Positions 1 to 12,089 of a DNA stretch of 64,000 bases are shown one piece after another; position 1 is the stretch's first letter, and every line of letters starts with the position of its first letter. The stretch covers positions 1,128,682 to 1,192,681 of the forward strand of contig CABFPE010000047.1 in the NCBI GenBank assembly GCA_900660155.1, in the 5' to 3' direction. A program made the translations under genes and the position numbers. Below the pieces are notes generated by a model. That model was given only the letters and a program-made list of their open reading frames with translations, ran no database searches and was not told the DNA's origin. The stretch comes from Hofstenia miamia (lineage: Eukaryota > Xenacoelomorpha > Acoela > Hofsteniidae).

Positions 1-695
1 AGATTTTAAGTTTTCAAAGTGTTGAAAATTGGAATAACTCTTGCTCTTATGAGCTTTTGATTGATATCTGCTAAGTTCTTTGGCCATTTCTATATATGGA
101 GGTTTCCAAAATATTTTTTGATTCTCTTGATCTTGCAATGATTGAGTTATTAACTTTGTTTCATTATCTTGTTGTAAAATTTGTTGTGTAGTAATTTTTT
201 TAATTAATTTAAGTGGAAAACCAATATTTTCAAAAACTGTGTAAAATGTGTCATATACTGATGTTAGAGCATTGTAATCATATAATATTGTGTAAATTCT
301 TTTGTAAATTGCTTTGACACTTTTGATTTTATACTTCACAATAGGATGTAAATGATATAAATAAGCCAGTATTGGTAATTTTAAAGTTATTACTTGAAGA
401 AAAAAATTGCATGATGATTTGAAATTTGAGTATCTAGAAATATTAATTTTTTGTAAACTTGATTTTCCATTGTAAATTTAAATTCAGCATTTGATTGCTT
501 AAATATTTTTAAAAAATTATTTGATTCAACTTGGTTGCTAAATACAATATAAATTAATTATTAATAAAATTTTTTTCAATAATGTCCATTGTAAATTGAG
601 CCATGTTTGGGCCTAAGTAAGATCCCATAGAAATATCATCAATTTGACTATAAATTGAGCCAATAAAAAGCATATTTCACAGAGTGGTGACTCTT
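1..695 (-). pseudogene. Penelope-like element reverse transcriptase, C-terminal part, decayed and running off the window
   Basis: Read on the minus strand, about 690-620 gives QIDDISMGSYLGPNMAQF. This matches the Penelope-like element (PLE) RT block whose usual form is QxDGxxMGSPLGP. Further on come an IFLDTQIS-like block and TGLFISFTSYC (PLEs usually have YTGLYTNFNSF), then a basic stretch with YKRIYTILYDYN and NIGFPLKLI. These blocks appear in the usual PLE order but need several frame changes, so the copy is dead. The GIY-YIG endonuclease that normally follows RT would lie left of base 1. The family call rests on motif order recalled from the family, not on a search. Confidence 0.72.
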
Positions 696-863
696 ACCAA
701 AAATTTGTAAAGAAAAATATATCTATTAATCAAACTATATATAATATGCTTACCAAAACAAATTTTAGTGAAATATTTAAATCTCCTCTTTTGAATTCAG
801 GTATTTTTAGAAATAGTGTATTGTAGTAGTAATGTACTGTATATAAATATGTACTATACATAC

Positions 864-996
864 CTTTGGGCTCCTTTGTAGGTGTATCTAAAGAAATCCA
901 ATGAAGATTAAATATTTCAACTTCACTAATATTATTTTCCAAATTACAAATGATTGTAAAAACTATTAAAGCAATATATTCTATTAAAATTCTCAT
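864..996 (-). CDS. candidate first exon with signal-peptide-like N-terminus
   Basis: An ATG at 996 opens 44 codons beginning MRILIEYIALIVFTIIC. This hydrophobic start resembles a signal peptide or anchor and is followed by a polar stretch with one N-glycosylation sequon (NIS). The exon ends at a good donor, AAAG|GTATGT, with the intron starting at 863 and one base of the next codon left over. I do not recognise the protein, and no continuing exon is visible before the window ends. The adjacent Penelope fragment on the same strand would lie inside the following intron. In DNA this AT-rich the pattern could arise by chance. Confidence 0.25.
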
Positions 997-3420
997 CTAT
1001 GATCTTTATCACTATGCTTAGTGGATTTTAAAAGCACTTATGAAAAAAGCTACATGGCCACACTAAGTTTTACTTACCATAATTCCTTTTTAATTGTTTG
1101 GAGATTTCAAATAATCTGAAAACAAAAGATTCTAATTATACACAATATATTTACATATTTATGTATGCACACAAAGTACATCAAATTTCAAATTCCATTA
1201 TGATTTAGTTTTAAAAAATTAACCAAATCAGAAATGTATTTTATGCAAACAGGATATAAATATTTAATGTTAGCAAGGTCATAATCCCTCAAAGAAGTTG
1301 GAAACAGAGCAAAAAATCTTAAGCAACTTCCAGTACATTAACTAAAACCACATCAGCATCAAACATTCACATTCTGTCAAATATATTTAGAAATTTTCAT
1401 TGGAAAAAGTATTTGCTTGTGAGTGCATCACATTTTTGTCAGTTAAATTGCCCGATTATATCTATGTCATTGATACCTATCCTGGGGAATTTTCATTGCC
1501 TAATCACAACATTTGTTAGAAATCAAATCTAATCTATTGAAAATATAGCCAAGAGTGATTCTCAACTTTATCACAGTATGATAAATTTTGAGATGATTTT
1601 TCAACAAAATTTTGGAAATTTCAAATTTGCTGGATTCAAAAAATGATATGCAATGAGTGCAGAAAGCAAGAATATTTCATAATCACAATAACCAACCTAT
1701 ATCTGTCAGATTTTTTTATAATATTTCAGGCAAATTAAGTAGAATATTTTCATATGTCCTCTCAGTCTAACTCAAATTCTAAAATCAGTAGAGCTTTAGC
1801 ATTTCTGGGAAACCTTTTGAGCCTGCTTAAAAACTTAAATATTTTGGCATAATAATGGATAATAAGAGAAAATTTAGTTTCTTCAGTCAAACCATGCTAA
1901 TAAAAGTGGCAATGCTAAAATGATATATTCATAGGTTGAGTCATTTTAGATATTATTGTGTTTTTCTAATGGAATTCACAGCACATTATCTAAAAAAATC
2001 AATTCCCAAAGTAAATGGACACATAAAGTTAGTATTGATAAAAACTTGAATAACCACAAAATTCATATTTCATATTCAATTGGATATTTTTCCCTCATTA
2101 AATTATAGGATATTCTTAGCAGCAGTGATTTAATAAATCACTGTCTTGAAGAATTCATTTGTAAATTCTGCAGCAGATATCTGGAAAAACTTTAACATAA
2201 ATGTTAAACATCTGAGAAATTGATATAAATTTAAATCTGAATTTACCACAGTTTGACTTCACATTATTTTACCAAAATTGGTGGTAAATCAATGTGAAAA
2301 AGATACAAATTTCACAAGACATGGCACAAGTGCTAAGAATAATCTGTTTAATATTATTTTCTGTACTTTGCTCTTTTATGCTTTTTTCATTTTCTAGTTT
2401 GTTATTTCAATTTTTCTTGGATATTTTTAATGAAAAAATTATTTTAGTAGTATCAGCATTAGTTGAATGTCCTTTGTTACAGCTGGTACACTACTAAACA
2501 TTTCTTGTTCTATTTTTTCTTTTTCTTCATATTGTACCTATATTTATTATCCTATATTAAATAATATAATAATGCTATATATATATATATATATATGTAT
2601 ATACAAATAATTATATTTTTTTAATAAATGTCAACATTATTTTCTGGTAATTTCGATAATTTGATTTAGAATAACTTAGAATTACATTTCTGTCACCCTC
2701 CTTCAAATACACAGTCTTCTTGTAGGATCATGAAGTTACTCATTATTCAATAGCATTAATAAATTTTGGTATGGGTATTGCCTTAAATTGGGCCACAATT
2801 ATATAATCAAGTTAATATTGTGATATTTCTATTTGTATTTTTCAAAATATTGAAAAATTTTAATAATTTAAACATACACTACCATGAGATCTGCTACTCA
2901 ACTGCTTGCTTAACTGATATAATACAACAATACAAGGTAAGAGAATTAGGACATATTATTTATTTTAATTGATGTTACTTCCCTATTTGATACAAAAAAA
3001 CAGTTAGTGCACAATCGCATTAAATCTAAATCAATATAAACTTAACAACTTTTAATGACATTAGTAAGTAATGAAATCAGAATGAAAAAGAAGCAAGAAT
3101 TAATCAATGATATTATTAGTTCAAAAGGAATGTAATTAGGAAAACATACATACATTATTTGCTAGCCAAAATCTAAAATAGATTTCAACAAGCTTGAAAG
3201 TCCCTTCAAAATACATTTTTAAATGCTGATATGAAGTATCCTTTGCAGAAAATTTTTGCCTTATACAAACTCCATTGTTTTCATTGAATAAGACCCAATT
3301 CACATGAAGCAGATTTTGGAGGGGAATTCTGTAAATTAATGAGCTAAATAGTTCAGTGAAAAACAACACCATGTGAATGCGATTACTTTCAACTTCTGGT
3401 AAATCTACTGAAGTTTGACT
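997..3420. other. AT-rich sequence without recognised gene
   Basis: Nothing coding can be supported here. The stretch holds a (TA)n tract at about 2575-2597 and otherwise unique-looking AT-rich DNA. Short ORFs at 2294-2497 (plus) and 3136-3372 (minus) have no recognisable motif or splice context. The segment around 3290-3340 resembles, in inverted orientation, the segment around 9335-9375: both contain GGAATTCCCCTCCAAAATC-like sequence. Both may be remnants of one old interspersed repeat. Confidence 0.5.
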
Positions 3421-4063
3421 TACGAGGGGTGATCAAAAAGTAATTACAATGGCATTGTAAATAAAAAAATTGACAGAAAATACCATTTATTTTAATTACA
3501 TTCATTCAAAATATTCTCCCCTTACTTCCACAAAACATTACATTCTCCTCCACTATTTATCAAATCATTTGCGGAACTCTGATTGAGGTATATTCCTCAG
3601 CTCTGAATGGACAGATTTGGCCAAATCTTGAATTCTGTTAAAAGGTCTTCCAGCAATTTTCGATTTGATTCTGGAGGCAATCAAAAACCACAAGTCAGGG
3701 AAGTAGGGTGGGTGAGGCAACAGCATTGTCATGATGGATCAGAATTCTTGATCTTGATCTGTTTGGAGCTCTTGCATAGCAGTTTTGCAAAACTTGAGGC
3801 AATACATTTTCTGTATATATTTGCTATTATAGTACTAAATTTTGGCTTTATATCTACACACACTGGGTCACTTGCATTGAAGATAATTGTGAACATTCTC
3901 TTCTGAGAGTGATAGGTTTCCTTCAAAATGTGAGGACGAGGCTCATCTTCACTTAGCCAAAACATATTTGGAAATTCCAAATTTACTACAGCACAATCTT
4001 AATTGCACAACCACATCGTTGCCAAATTGCATTTCTGTTATTAATTTTTTATCACCCCTCGTA
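3421..4063 (-). mobile_element. mariner element, internally deleted, with decayed transposase on minus strand
   Basis: The ends are inverted repeats: TACGAGGGGTGATCAAAAAG at the left and the complement of TACGAGGGGTGATAAAAAAT at the right. Each ends in TA, the mariner target site. On the minus strand the interior encodes mariner transposase pieces: WLSEDEPRPH and KRMFTIIFNASDP (the segment after the first catalytic Asp), then HPTSLTCGF where active copies have HPPYSPDLAPCDF, then GGECNVLWK near the C-terminus. Stops and frame changes break the reading, and at 643 bp the element is about half the usual 1.3 kb. It is therefore a deleted, non-autonomous copy. Confidence 0.85.
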
Positions 4064-4440
4064 TCCCCTTCATGTAGATGCCTATTTTCTCATTCTATTC
4101 AATGTCTTCCGCTAACATGGACACGATTTATTTGGTTATTTATTCTTATATACTTTTGGAAAGCATCCATGTCGTCACTGTAAAGAATATCAAGGCATCT
4201 TGTTGATTATCAATGCTTCTCTGTTTCATTAGTTGCCATGTAGAATCTCGCCAACCTTCATACTAGTAAGTCTGAACTAATTTAGGAGCTGCTATAACAA
4301 TTGTTTCCTCCTTATGTAGTACGGTAGGTGACAGACTCCAGTATCTGTCTCTCTTCTTTCTGTTCTATTGCTTTAGCCATTATACAATTAACTTATTATC
4401 TCATCAACTAATACTGATGCGAAACTAACAACTGTTGTTT
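4064..4440. other. no recognised feature
   Basis: This stretch lies between the mariner right end and the duplicated repeat block. A plus-strand ORF of 71 codons starts inside the mariner end and has no recognisable motif. I see no gene. Confidence 0.4.
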
Positions 4441-5937
4441 TAGATCCAAGACACGAGACAGAGTGTACAAAGTACAGGGTGCGCTACCCGACCTGCAACA
4501 AAGCACAAAAGAGGAATTGAAGAACTACGCTATAACGAGTATTTCCATATGAAGCCTACACATCGATAGAGACACCAACCACAATTCGGATGGCTCAGTG
4601 TAATGGAAGTGTGTGTGGAAGGACAATAGTGATAATGCTTGATACCCTATTAATTTAGTGTATTGATTGTTCTTGTTATCAATGAGGTCGTTTAATAAAG
4701 AGATCTCGCAACCGGGGTGCAATAGCTTGTTATGAGTTCGTACATATAATAACCTTACATATAAATAGATACATGCTGACCTGGAATACATGTGAACAAT
4801 CAATACGGTCACAGCAAAAGGGATTAATTGATAGTCAGTCAGTCTACTANTGTGCGTGGAAAGACAATAGTGATAATGCTTGATACCTTATTAATTTAGT
4901 GTATTGTTGTTGTTTAATAAAGAGATCTCGCAACCGGGGTGCAATAGCTTGTTATGAGTTCGTAAATATAATAACCTTACATATAAGTAGATACATGCTG
5001 ACCTGAAATACATGTGAACAATCAATACGGTCACAGCAAAAGGGATGAATTGATAGTCAGTCAGTCTACTAGAAATCATACGTAATAAACAACATCCAAG
5101 ATAATGCAAAGAGATCTTGTGATTCCATAATTTCCTTGATGTAAACAGATGTAATAACATAATGTAATAATAGTTGTAATATGAACAACGAACGATAGGA
5201 AAGCTAATACGAGTAAAAGCCCCTATTCCTACACCTAACCTAAGAGCCTCTCGGGTAAGCACCGGCTATACACTTCACCCGTTAACTGGATCCGTGAACC
5301 ACCGTCTTGAATACCCGAGAGCTCGAACGTTTAGCTTTCCATTGTATTAAGTAAAATAACCTGATACAAAAAACGCAAAGTAAATCCAGTAAATTAGATT
5401 CATCAACAAAATGATTGANACCTAAGAGCTTTTTGGGTAAGCACCGGCTATACACTTCACCCGTTAACTGGATCCGTGAACCACCGTCTTGAATACCCGA
5501 GAGCTCGAACGTTTAGCTTTCCATTGTATTAAGTAAAATAACCTGATACAAAAACGCAAAGTAAATCCAGTAAATTAGATTCATCAACAAAATGATTGAT
5601 TACACACTTTTTATAGTAAAAGAATTAACAACAATCAAATATTTAACCAGTACCTGTTAATTCTGCTAATTCCACTTGTTTACAATTCCGAACGTTTAAA
5701 TTTCTGTTCGTCTGCCGATTACGCAATTCTGACTTAATTAGCAGTAGCGATTTAGTCTAGTGCCGTTTCGCCAAATTAATTAATATCAAAAAATTACTGC
5801 ACTATAAATTTACAAAAATAACTAATTAATCTTATGCATATGTTTTTACAATTAATATTTTATTTAATATTCAGTCTTGGTTTCTTCTTTCTTTTTCTCA
5901 ATTTGACCACATATGCTAAGATTACGATTATGTTACA
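4441..5937. repeat. LTR-like interspersed repeat with two internal tandem duplications
   Basis: This moderately GC-richer block recurs elsewhere: its last 300 bases are nearly identical to 8392-8691, and a diverged copy lies at about 19200-19820. Within it, about 4618-4849 is repeated at 4855-5068, and about 5240-5418 is repeated at 5420-5598, each pair being over 90 percent identical by eye. Single Ns sit exactly at the repeat joins (4850 and 5419). The common right boundary, shared with the 8.4-8.7 kb copy, ends ...GATTACGATTATGTTACA. Read on the minus strand this begins TGTAACATAATCG, as an LTR would. A purine-rich run at about 5880-5900 (minus strand) might instead be a polypurine tract. 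The class is unresolved. Confidence 0.55.
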
Positions 5938-6172
5938 GTAGGTCCATCCTTATGAGCTCAGATATTTTTAGTTTTCCACTGTTCAATGTAAATAAGTTGT
6001 CTAACTTTATTTCCATTTCTCTTATAAATCTTGGAATCTCCTCTTCTTTTTTAGTAACCACGATTATTACTCTTGTCTTATACTTTTTAACTATCTTTAG
6101 CATTTCCTCTATATTCGACCGAAGTTTCTTTGATGCAATTTCACTATTTTTCACNAAAATGGAAAACCTCAC
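5933..6172 (-). pseudogene. unrecognised lysine-rich ORF fragment next to the LTR-like repeat
   Basis: A 79-codon minus-strand ORF contains an ambiguous base at 6154. It is charged and helical in character (for example IEEMLKIVKKYKTRVIIVV, then KKEEEIPRFIREMEIKL) and looks more protein-like than its AT-rich surroundings. It ends exactly where the repeat shared with 8.4-8.7 kb begins, so it may be the last coding part of the element carrying that repeat. I cannot assign a family. Confidence 0.25.
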
Positions 6173-6529
6173 TTATAATTCTGGGGTTTTTTGGCTTTGG
6201 TTCACAATTTGTAGCATGCATGAGAGGAAACGTGCCTTAACAACTAAATGACATCCAAACTTTAAATAACGAAATTTTTTATTTCAAAAATTTAAGATCA
6301 GAAATATGCACTACAGCTGAAATGACACACAATGCTTATTTTAATTTTATGTGATTTTAATCTGTTTACAAAGCACAAAAATTTTCATGCCATTATTTTA
6401 AAATTTCACAAATCTTCATAATTAAATGAAAATGCACAAACCCATGGATGTGTATGTCCATAGCAAAGGTTTCAATAATTCCTTACAAACTTGGATAAAA
6501 TTTTTCAAAGATAGAGACATTACGATTAG
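6173..6529. other. no recognised feature
   Basis: AT-rich sequence between the ORF fragment and the LINE remnant. I see nothing to annotate. Confidence 0.4.
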
Positions 6530-7391
6530 TTACATTAAAGTTTTGCTACTCAAACAACAAGTGTGTGTATGTATGTGTTGACCTCAGTGTAGGAATTCAG
6601 TAAATTGTGTTTTCTCGCTGTAAATGTGCACTCTTTAATTTTTTTTAAAATTTGTTGTAAATATTTTCTACTCTGTAATCTCATTGTCTAAATTGCTCCA
6701 ATATTAGAGGTTGCACAATGAAAACAATGATAGGAAATATTGCTGCTAATAAATGTATGTGATTGTAAATTTGCTTTTATTTATTTAGCAAGAAAATAGG
6801 CCTACATTGATTCTCAGCCCTTTTTATGAAATTGTATCTCATATATCAGATACAGTATATTATACTTTTATTAAACATGATCACAATTACATGAACAAAT
6901 TAATGTTTTTAATGACCAATTAGAATTTTTTGATACTAACTATCGGTTTTTTGTAATAAAATTAATAAATTATAATGAATANATAATGTAATTGCGATAA
7001 GCAAAGGCATGAAATGTATGCGATAACCTGGTCCAAAATTTCTGAGGTGGTATAACTATATAACGCCAAAGTCATTTTTGTATGTTTTTAGGAGAAAACT
7101 ATCAAATTTCAAATATTTGTCAATATCAAAATCTAAATATGTAACATGATCATGTTTTTATCTGAATGCTCTTAACAGTTAATTCAGTCTTGTTTTTATT
7201 TCATTTGGATAGTTGTCGGAAAATATAACGAACTGCGTTTTTTAATATTGATTGGATGTCAAACAGCTAGAACGATTTTCAATATCACTTTGGACATTTT
7301 TGCAACACTAAATTTATCATTATCTGTATTTATGAGTCAATTATCGCAAGCAAATTGATATATTTCAGTATATATATATATATATATATAT
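6530..7391 (-). pseudogene. LINE (APE-type non-LTR) remnant, RT end to 3' part
   Basis: Read on the minus strand from the gap edge, the first motifs are IYQFACDNCLINTDNDKFSV (the RT catalytic block, usually YQYADDTCLI) and an FPTTIQMK-like block. The segment around 6555-6610 (GTGTAGGAATTCAGTAAATT...) closely parallels about 27130-27180, where the same LINE family recurs. Multiple stops and frame changes show it is dead. An N lies at 6982. The upstream RT and endonuclease parts, if present, are hidden in the gap. Confidence 0.6.
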
Positions 7392-8391
7392 NNNNNNNNN
7401 NNNNNNNNNNNNNNNNNNNNNNNNNNNNNNNNNNNNNNNNNNNNNNNNNNNNNNNNNNNNNNNNNNNNNNNNNNNNNNNNNNNNNNNNNNNNNNNNNNNN
7501 NNNNNNNNNNNNNNNNNNNNNNNNNNNNNNNNNNNNNNNNNNNNNNNNNNNNNNNNNNNNNNNNNNNNNNNNNNNNNNNNNNNNNNNNNNNNNNNNNNNN
7601 NNNNNNNNNNNNNNNNNNNNNNNNNNNNNNNNNNNNNNNNNNNNNNNNNNNNNNNNNNNNNNNNNNNNNNNNNNNNNNNNNNNNNNNNNNNNNNNNNNNN
7701 NNNNNNNNNNNNNNNNNNNNNNNNNNNNNNNNNNNNNNNNNNNNNNNNNNNNNNNNNNNNNNNNNNNNNNNNNNNNNNNNNNNNNNNNNNNNNNNNNNNN
7801 NNNNNNNNNNNNNNNNNNNNNNNNNNNNNNNNNNNNNNNNNNNNNNNNNNNNNNNNNNNNNNNNNNNNNNNNNNNNNNNNNNNNNNNNNNNNNNNNNNNN
7901 NNNNNNNNNNNNNNNNNNNNNNNNNNNNNNNNNNNNNNNNNNNNNNNNNNNNNNNNNNNNNNNNNNNNNNNNNNNNNNNNNNNNNNNNNNNNNNNNNNNN
8001 NNNNNNNNNNNNNNNNNNNNNNNNNNNNNNNNNNNNNNNNNNNNNNNNNNNNNNNNNNNNNNNNNNNNNNNNNNNNNNNNNNNNNNNNNNNNNNNNNNNN
8101 NNNNNNNNNNNNNNNNNNNNNNNNNNNNNNNNNNNNNNNNNNNNNNNNNNNNNNNNNNNNNNNNNNNNNNNNNNNNNNNNNNNNNNNNNNNNNNNNNNNN
8201 NNNNNNNNNNNNNNNNNNNNNNNNNNNNNNNNNNNNNNNNNNNNNNNNNNNNNNNNNNNNNNNNNNNNNNNNNNNNNNNNNNNNNNNNNNNNNNNNNNNN
8301 NNNNNNNNNNNNNNNNNNNNNNNNNNNNNNNNNNNNNNNNNNNNNNNNNNNNNNNNNNNNNNNNNNNNNNNNNNNNNNNNNNNNNNNNNNN
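7392..8391. other. assembly gap, exactly 1,000 Ns
   Basis: A run of N of round length, so the true size is unknown. It is entered from a (TA)n tract (about 7368-7391) and exits inside a repeat copy, which explains why assembly failed here. Confidence 0.99.
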
Positions 8392-8691
8392 TATTTAACC
8401 AGTACCTGTTAATTCTGCTAATTCCACTTGTTTACAATTCCGAACGTTTGAATTTCTGTTCGTCTGCCAATTACACAATTCTGACTTAATTAGCAGTAGC
8501 GATCTAGTCTAGTGCCGTTTCGCCAAATTAATTAATATCAAAAAATTACTGCACTATAAATTTACAAAAATAACTAATTAATCTTATGCATATGTTTTTA
8601 CAATTAATATTTTATTTTAATATTCAGTCTTGGTTTCTTCTTTCTTTTTCTCAATTTGACCACATATGCTAAGATTACGATTATGTTACAC
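8392..8691. repeat. second copy of the LTR-like repeat end
   Basis: It matches about 5638-5937 base for base apart from a handful of substitutions and a one-base indel. It ends at the same position (...CGATTATGTTACA) and is then followed by unrelated sequence. The shared sharp boundary with different flanks shows that this is the true end of a repeat unit. If it is an LTR, the 4.4-8.7 kb block could be one element with two LTRs and a damaged interior. Confidence 0.7.
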
Positions 8692-9145
8692 CATGCCCAA
8701 CATCCAGGCTAGCCATTGATTGTTTTGTACAAAACACAATATATGCAGCAGCTTAAGGGTCGGATTCCCTAATGACTCACTTTGCTTACTGTAATTATAT
8801 TGAAAATAGAAAGCTGAATTTCTACGGAATTTAGTTCCCACTCTCATACCATGGGCAGTAAAATTGAAAATATAGAAATTAAATGCCAATGTTAGTTCAA
8901 ATTGATCTGATACCATGTTTGGTTTTTTGGTTCCATACTTGTAGGACGCTAATTGACAAGGTATATTTTGTTGCTTATGAGATTTGTGTAAGAGGAATGG
9001 CTTAGAATTTGGTATCTTTAAGACTCTCTTTAGTGGATATCTTACAAATACAGTACATTTATTATTCTGATGTGCTATGTTGAGCATGTTGTGTGACGCA
9101 ACAGTCTTTGCTGTTGTGTTGTGTGAAAAACCCATACAACTTTAT
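8692..9145 (-). repeat. copy of the fold-back repeat family also seen at 43.2-43.7 kb
   Basis: On the minus strand, TGGGTTTTTCACACAACACA, then ACTGTTGCGTCACACAACA, then GTAAGATATCCACTAAAGAG and AAGATACC follow the same order as the left arm of the 43.16-43.68 kb element (TTTTTTCATAC..., GTTGTGTCACACAACAG, ATAAGATATCCGCTGAAAGG, AAGGATACC). The end at 8697-8720 (CATCCAGGCTAGCCATTG) matches ACCAGGCTTGCCATTG there. A 149-codon open frame runs through this copy, but the parallel non-coding copy suggests the frame is fortuitous. Confidence 0.6.
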
Positions 9146-11165
9146 CCTGAAAGCGTTTTCTTTTGGGAAGATTTTTACATTTGTAAAAAATATCTTTGTC
9201 ACACTCAGTGTTGCCACTAATGGACAGTAAAACTGTATTGAACGAAGTCGTTTTAAAATATATGCTGATAAAACCAGCAACATGTGAATGCAACCATATG
9301 ATTTTTAAGTGTTTACCTTTCAAAATTTACCAAAATAATGTAAGGAATTCCCCTCCAAAATCGGAATCCTGTGAATCAGGCCTAAGAGAATGTCATTTAA
9401 CTAAATCAACAGGATATTCATTTAGCATAGAATTTCTGCTCATGTAATAACATTAGAATTCTTAATGGAAAGAACTGCATATTTACTGAAGAGTCAGTTC
9501 ATCCTCTAAAGTTTCTCTATATAGCAAAGTTAATCTTTTCAAATTTTTTATATGCTTGTATGTAAAACTCATTCAAGAATTGTGAAAAAGCAATTATATC
9601 ATATAGATTGGTTGTTTTGTACATAAAAGGTATCATTGACAGATATTTCAATGAAAAATTTAATTTTGTAGATTTTAAAAATTTAATCAAAAAGATGTGC
9701 ATTAAATATAAAAACTGTTTGAAAATTATAAGAACATTAATTAAATGAGGAAAGAATTATGCATTGAGAATAACTGAAAAAAATGTGTTGCAATTTGAAA
9801 AAATATGGAACAATGCATTCAAACATGTCAATACTCTTTACATAAAATTGGTCGCACAGATGAGTTTAATGCATATATTTCATAGTTTCATTTTTCACAT
9901 TCTCACATTCTTTTAGTGCTCATTGTCTCTATATCAGATCTTACATTCCATATAACCAAAGATAGTCTGTAATTGTGCAATTTAGTGTTCAACAAAGTAA
10001 TGCTAATTGTTGCATTTCTTAAATAACTTATTTTTTGGAGTTGAGTCCTTGAAAAATTTTTTTTGCAATGATTACTATGAAGGCTACATACTGTTGTAAT
10101 TTTTCTATCACTTACATTGCAAATTAGCATTAATATATCTCAATTGTGGCAAAATTCATATTGATAAAATCAATGCTTTCAATTATAACTAAAAAAGGGT
10201 GTGCAGAGCTTTCAGCTACTTACCTATCACAGACTACTAATGAATGTACTTAAATACTTAATCCATCATAGCTATGAATCGGTGCATGAGGACTTTGGAA
10301 TTCCTTCCACATATTGCAATGGATTATATGTGAAAAACCTGCCTTCTGTTTATTAGCTAATATTTTTTTGAAAAAATATTGCATTTTAACAGATATGATC
10401 AAACATTTTCATTATTAAAATGTTATTAAGAACTATTATTAAAGAAAACTGCAGCAAGGCTACTAAATTATTTCTAGTTAGTAGAATTTTTCTGGGAGAC
10501 CATGTTAATTAAGGCAATTTAACAATTATATTACAATATTATTATAGCTCTTTGTAATAAATATTCACTGTTCTGAGTTTTTTGCAGATTACATGTTGTA
10601 GAAGTTTTCTTAATAAAATTTCTTGGGAAAATATTAATAGCTTACAATAAAATTTGAAAATATTTCCTTGATGTGATAATTTCTATATGTAACTAACACC
10701 TTGATTTATTTGGCACAAACTAATATCAAGCACTGAATAAACTGACATACTTGTGAGTGATTCTTGTGTGGATGTATCTAAATAAGGTGAATTCAAACAA
10801 TAGTAAATATATATATAATAGTAAGCCGCTCAAAATGATTCATGTAATATTACAAACATTTATATTCCTGTTGTTGCTTACATTATTGAAATTATAAAGC
10901 ATCAGATTCAATGTATCAATATATCAAATACTTATTGAAAGACATGATTCTTTAGAGGTACAACAAGATTAATATGAATGAAATATAAAAATCGAACAAC
11001 CGTATTATAGGAAGCTTAGAATATTTTGCTTGATATCGAAAATGAAATAAGATTAAATTCTTCAAATTGAAACTTGAGAAAAGCATCTACACGGATTCTT
11101 TTACAATGCGGCACCAAATTGAACCTTCATGACTAATACTACAGATTTACAAATGTATTGCAACA
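9146..11165. other. AT-rich sequence without recognised gene
   Basis: No coding signal is supported. CAGTGTTGCCACT at about 9206 resembles a hAT-type end, but no partner end was found. Short ORFs at 9517-9702 and 9903-10130 (minus) lack motifs. A short TA run lies near 10808. Confidence 0.4.
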
Positions 11166-11167
11166 AT

Positions 11168-11560
11168 GTATATATATATATATATATATATATTAATATA
11201 TATTAGGGCGCTGCGATATCTCGAAATTCGAGTCGAGTTCAAGTCGAGTTACAGTACTAGAACTCGACTTGAGGGCCAAAAACTCAGCTCAGCATTTCAA
11301 GTACTTGAACCCAACTCGATATTTGCTTCAATTTCAACTATTTTTCGTCCATGTTTGCCCCTAATATCAAACAATCCAACAAACTTTAATAATTTACCCC
11401 AAATTATAAGTCATCAGGTTTTGTTTCTCTCATTTAGTTTCGCATGCAGTATCTCTTCTCTACATTTATGTAAGGCAGCGTAGTTATATAGCTTAGCTTA
11501 ACGAGAATCAGTCTCAATATAATTGTAACTCGTCTTGAACTCGCTAGTTAGAGTTCCCAC
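11168..11560. repeat. (TA)n tract followed by a MITE-like repeat built of TCGAGTC/GACTCGA motifs
   Basis: After a (TA)n tract at about 11168-11192, the sequence carries TTCGAGTCGAGTTCAAGTCGA and then AACTCGACTTGAGG in opposite orientation. A degraded mate, GTAACTCGTCTTGAACTCGC, follows at about 11524-11545. Repeated and inverted ACTCGA words around a non-coding core are typical of a small non-autonomous DNA transposon. No transposase reading is visible. Confidence 0.4.
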
Positions 11561-12085
11561 AATGTCAATATATATAATATTCATGTTAGCTTGACGTTAG
11601 GATAGACTGGTTTCGATTTTAAATCATCATCAGCATAACAATAATGCGCTAATAATGTTACACTAACTAAATATATTTAATGGTAATATGATTTTTGTAT
11701 ATATAGTAGTTGACATTTATTAGTTTACTTAATTAAAATTGCTTCAACAATTTTTGGATAGTTTGATCGTAATAGTATATAGAAATTAACTTCTATTGCA
11801 GTATTTTTATGTAAATATATTTCTGATCTTTGGTGCCCATTTAGATGTTTTTTTATTCTAGTCTTTTCTCCGTTTTTTATACAATCATCACTAAAACACA
11901 TCAAAGAATATATAAAATTACTAAACATTTTCTGATTTTCTTTTTTATTTCATCAATGATGCTGATGCCACATCATTTTAAATTACTTACTTTTAATGGT
12001 TTTATTGTTAATATATGTACACAGTGTATGATCACTAAATGATTCAAACATAAATGATTTGAAGGAAATATTGAATTTGTAAAAA
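11561..12085. other. no recognised feature
   Basis: AT-rich DNA between the MITE-like repeat and the 3' tail of the LINE. Two opposed short ORFs (11725-11928 and 11845-12042) have no recognisable content. Confidence 0.4.
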
Positions 12086-12089
12086 ATAG

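Noticed and set aside
3607-3906. Plus-strand ORF of 99 codons
   Set aside because: Lies antisense to the mariner transposase remnant.
7355-8398. Long open frame of 347 codons
   Set aside because: It consists of N bases from the assembly gap and is not sequence.
8686-9135. 149-codon minus-strand ORF as a gene
   Set aside because: The same sequence family at 43.2-43.7 kb is a non-coding fold-back repeat with interrupted frames, so the open frame is likely chance.
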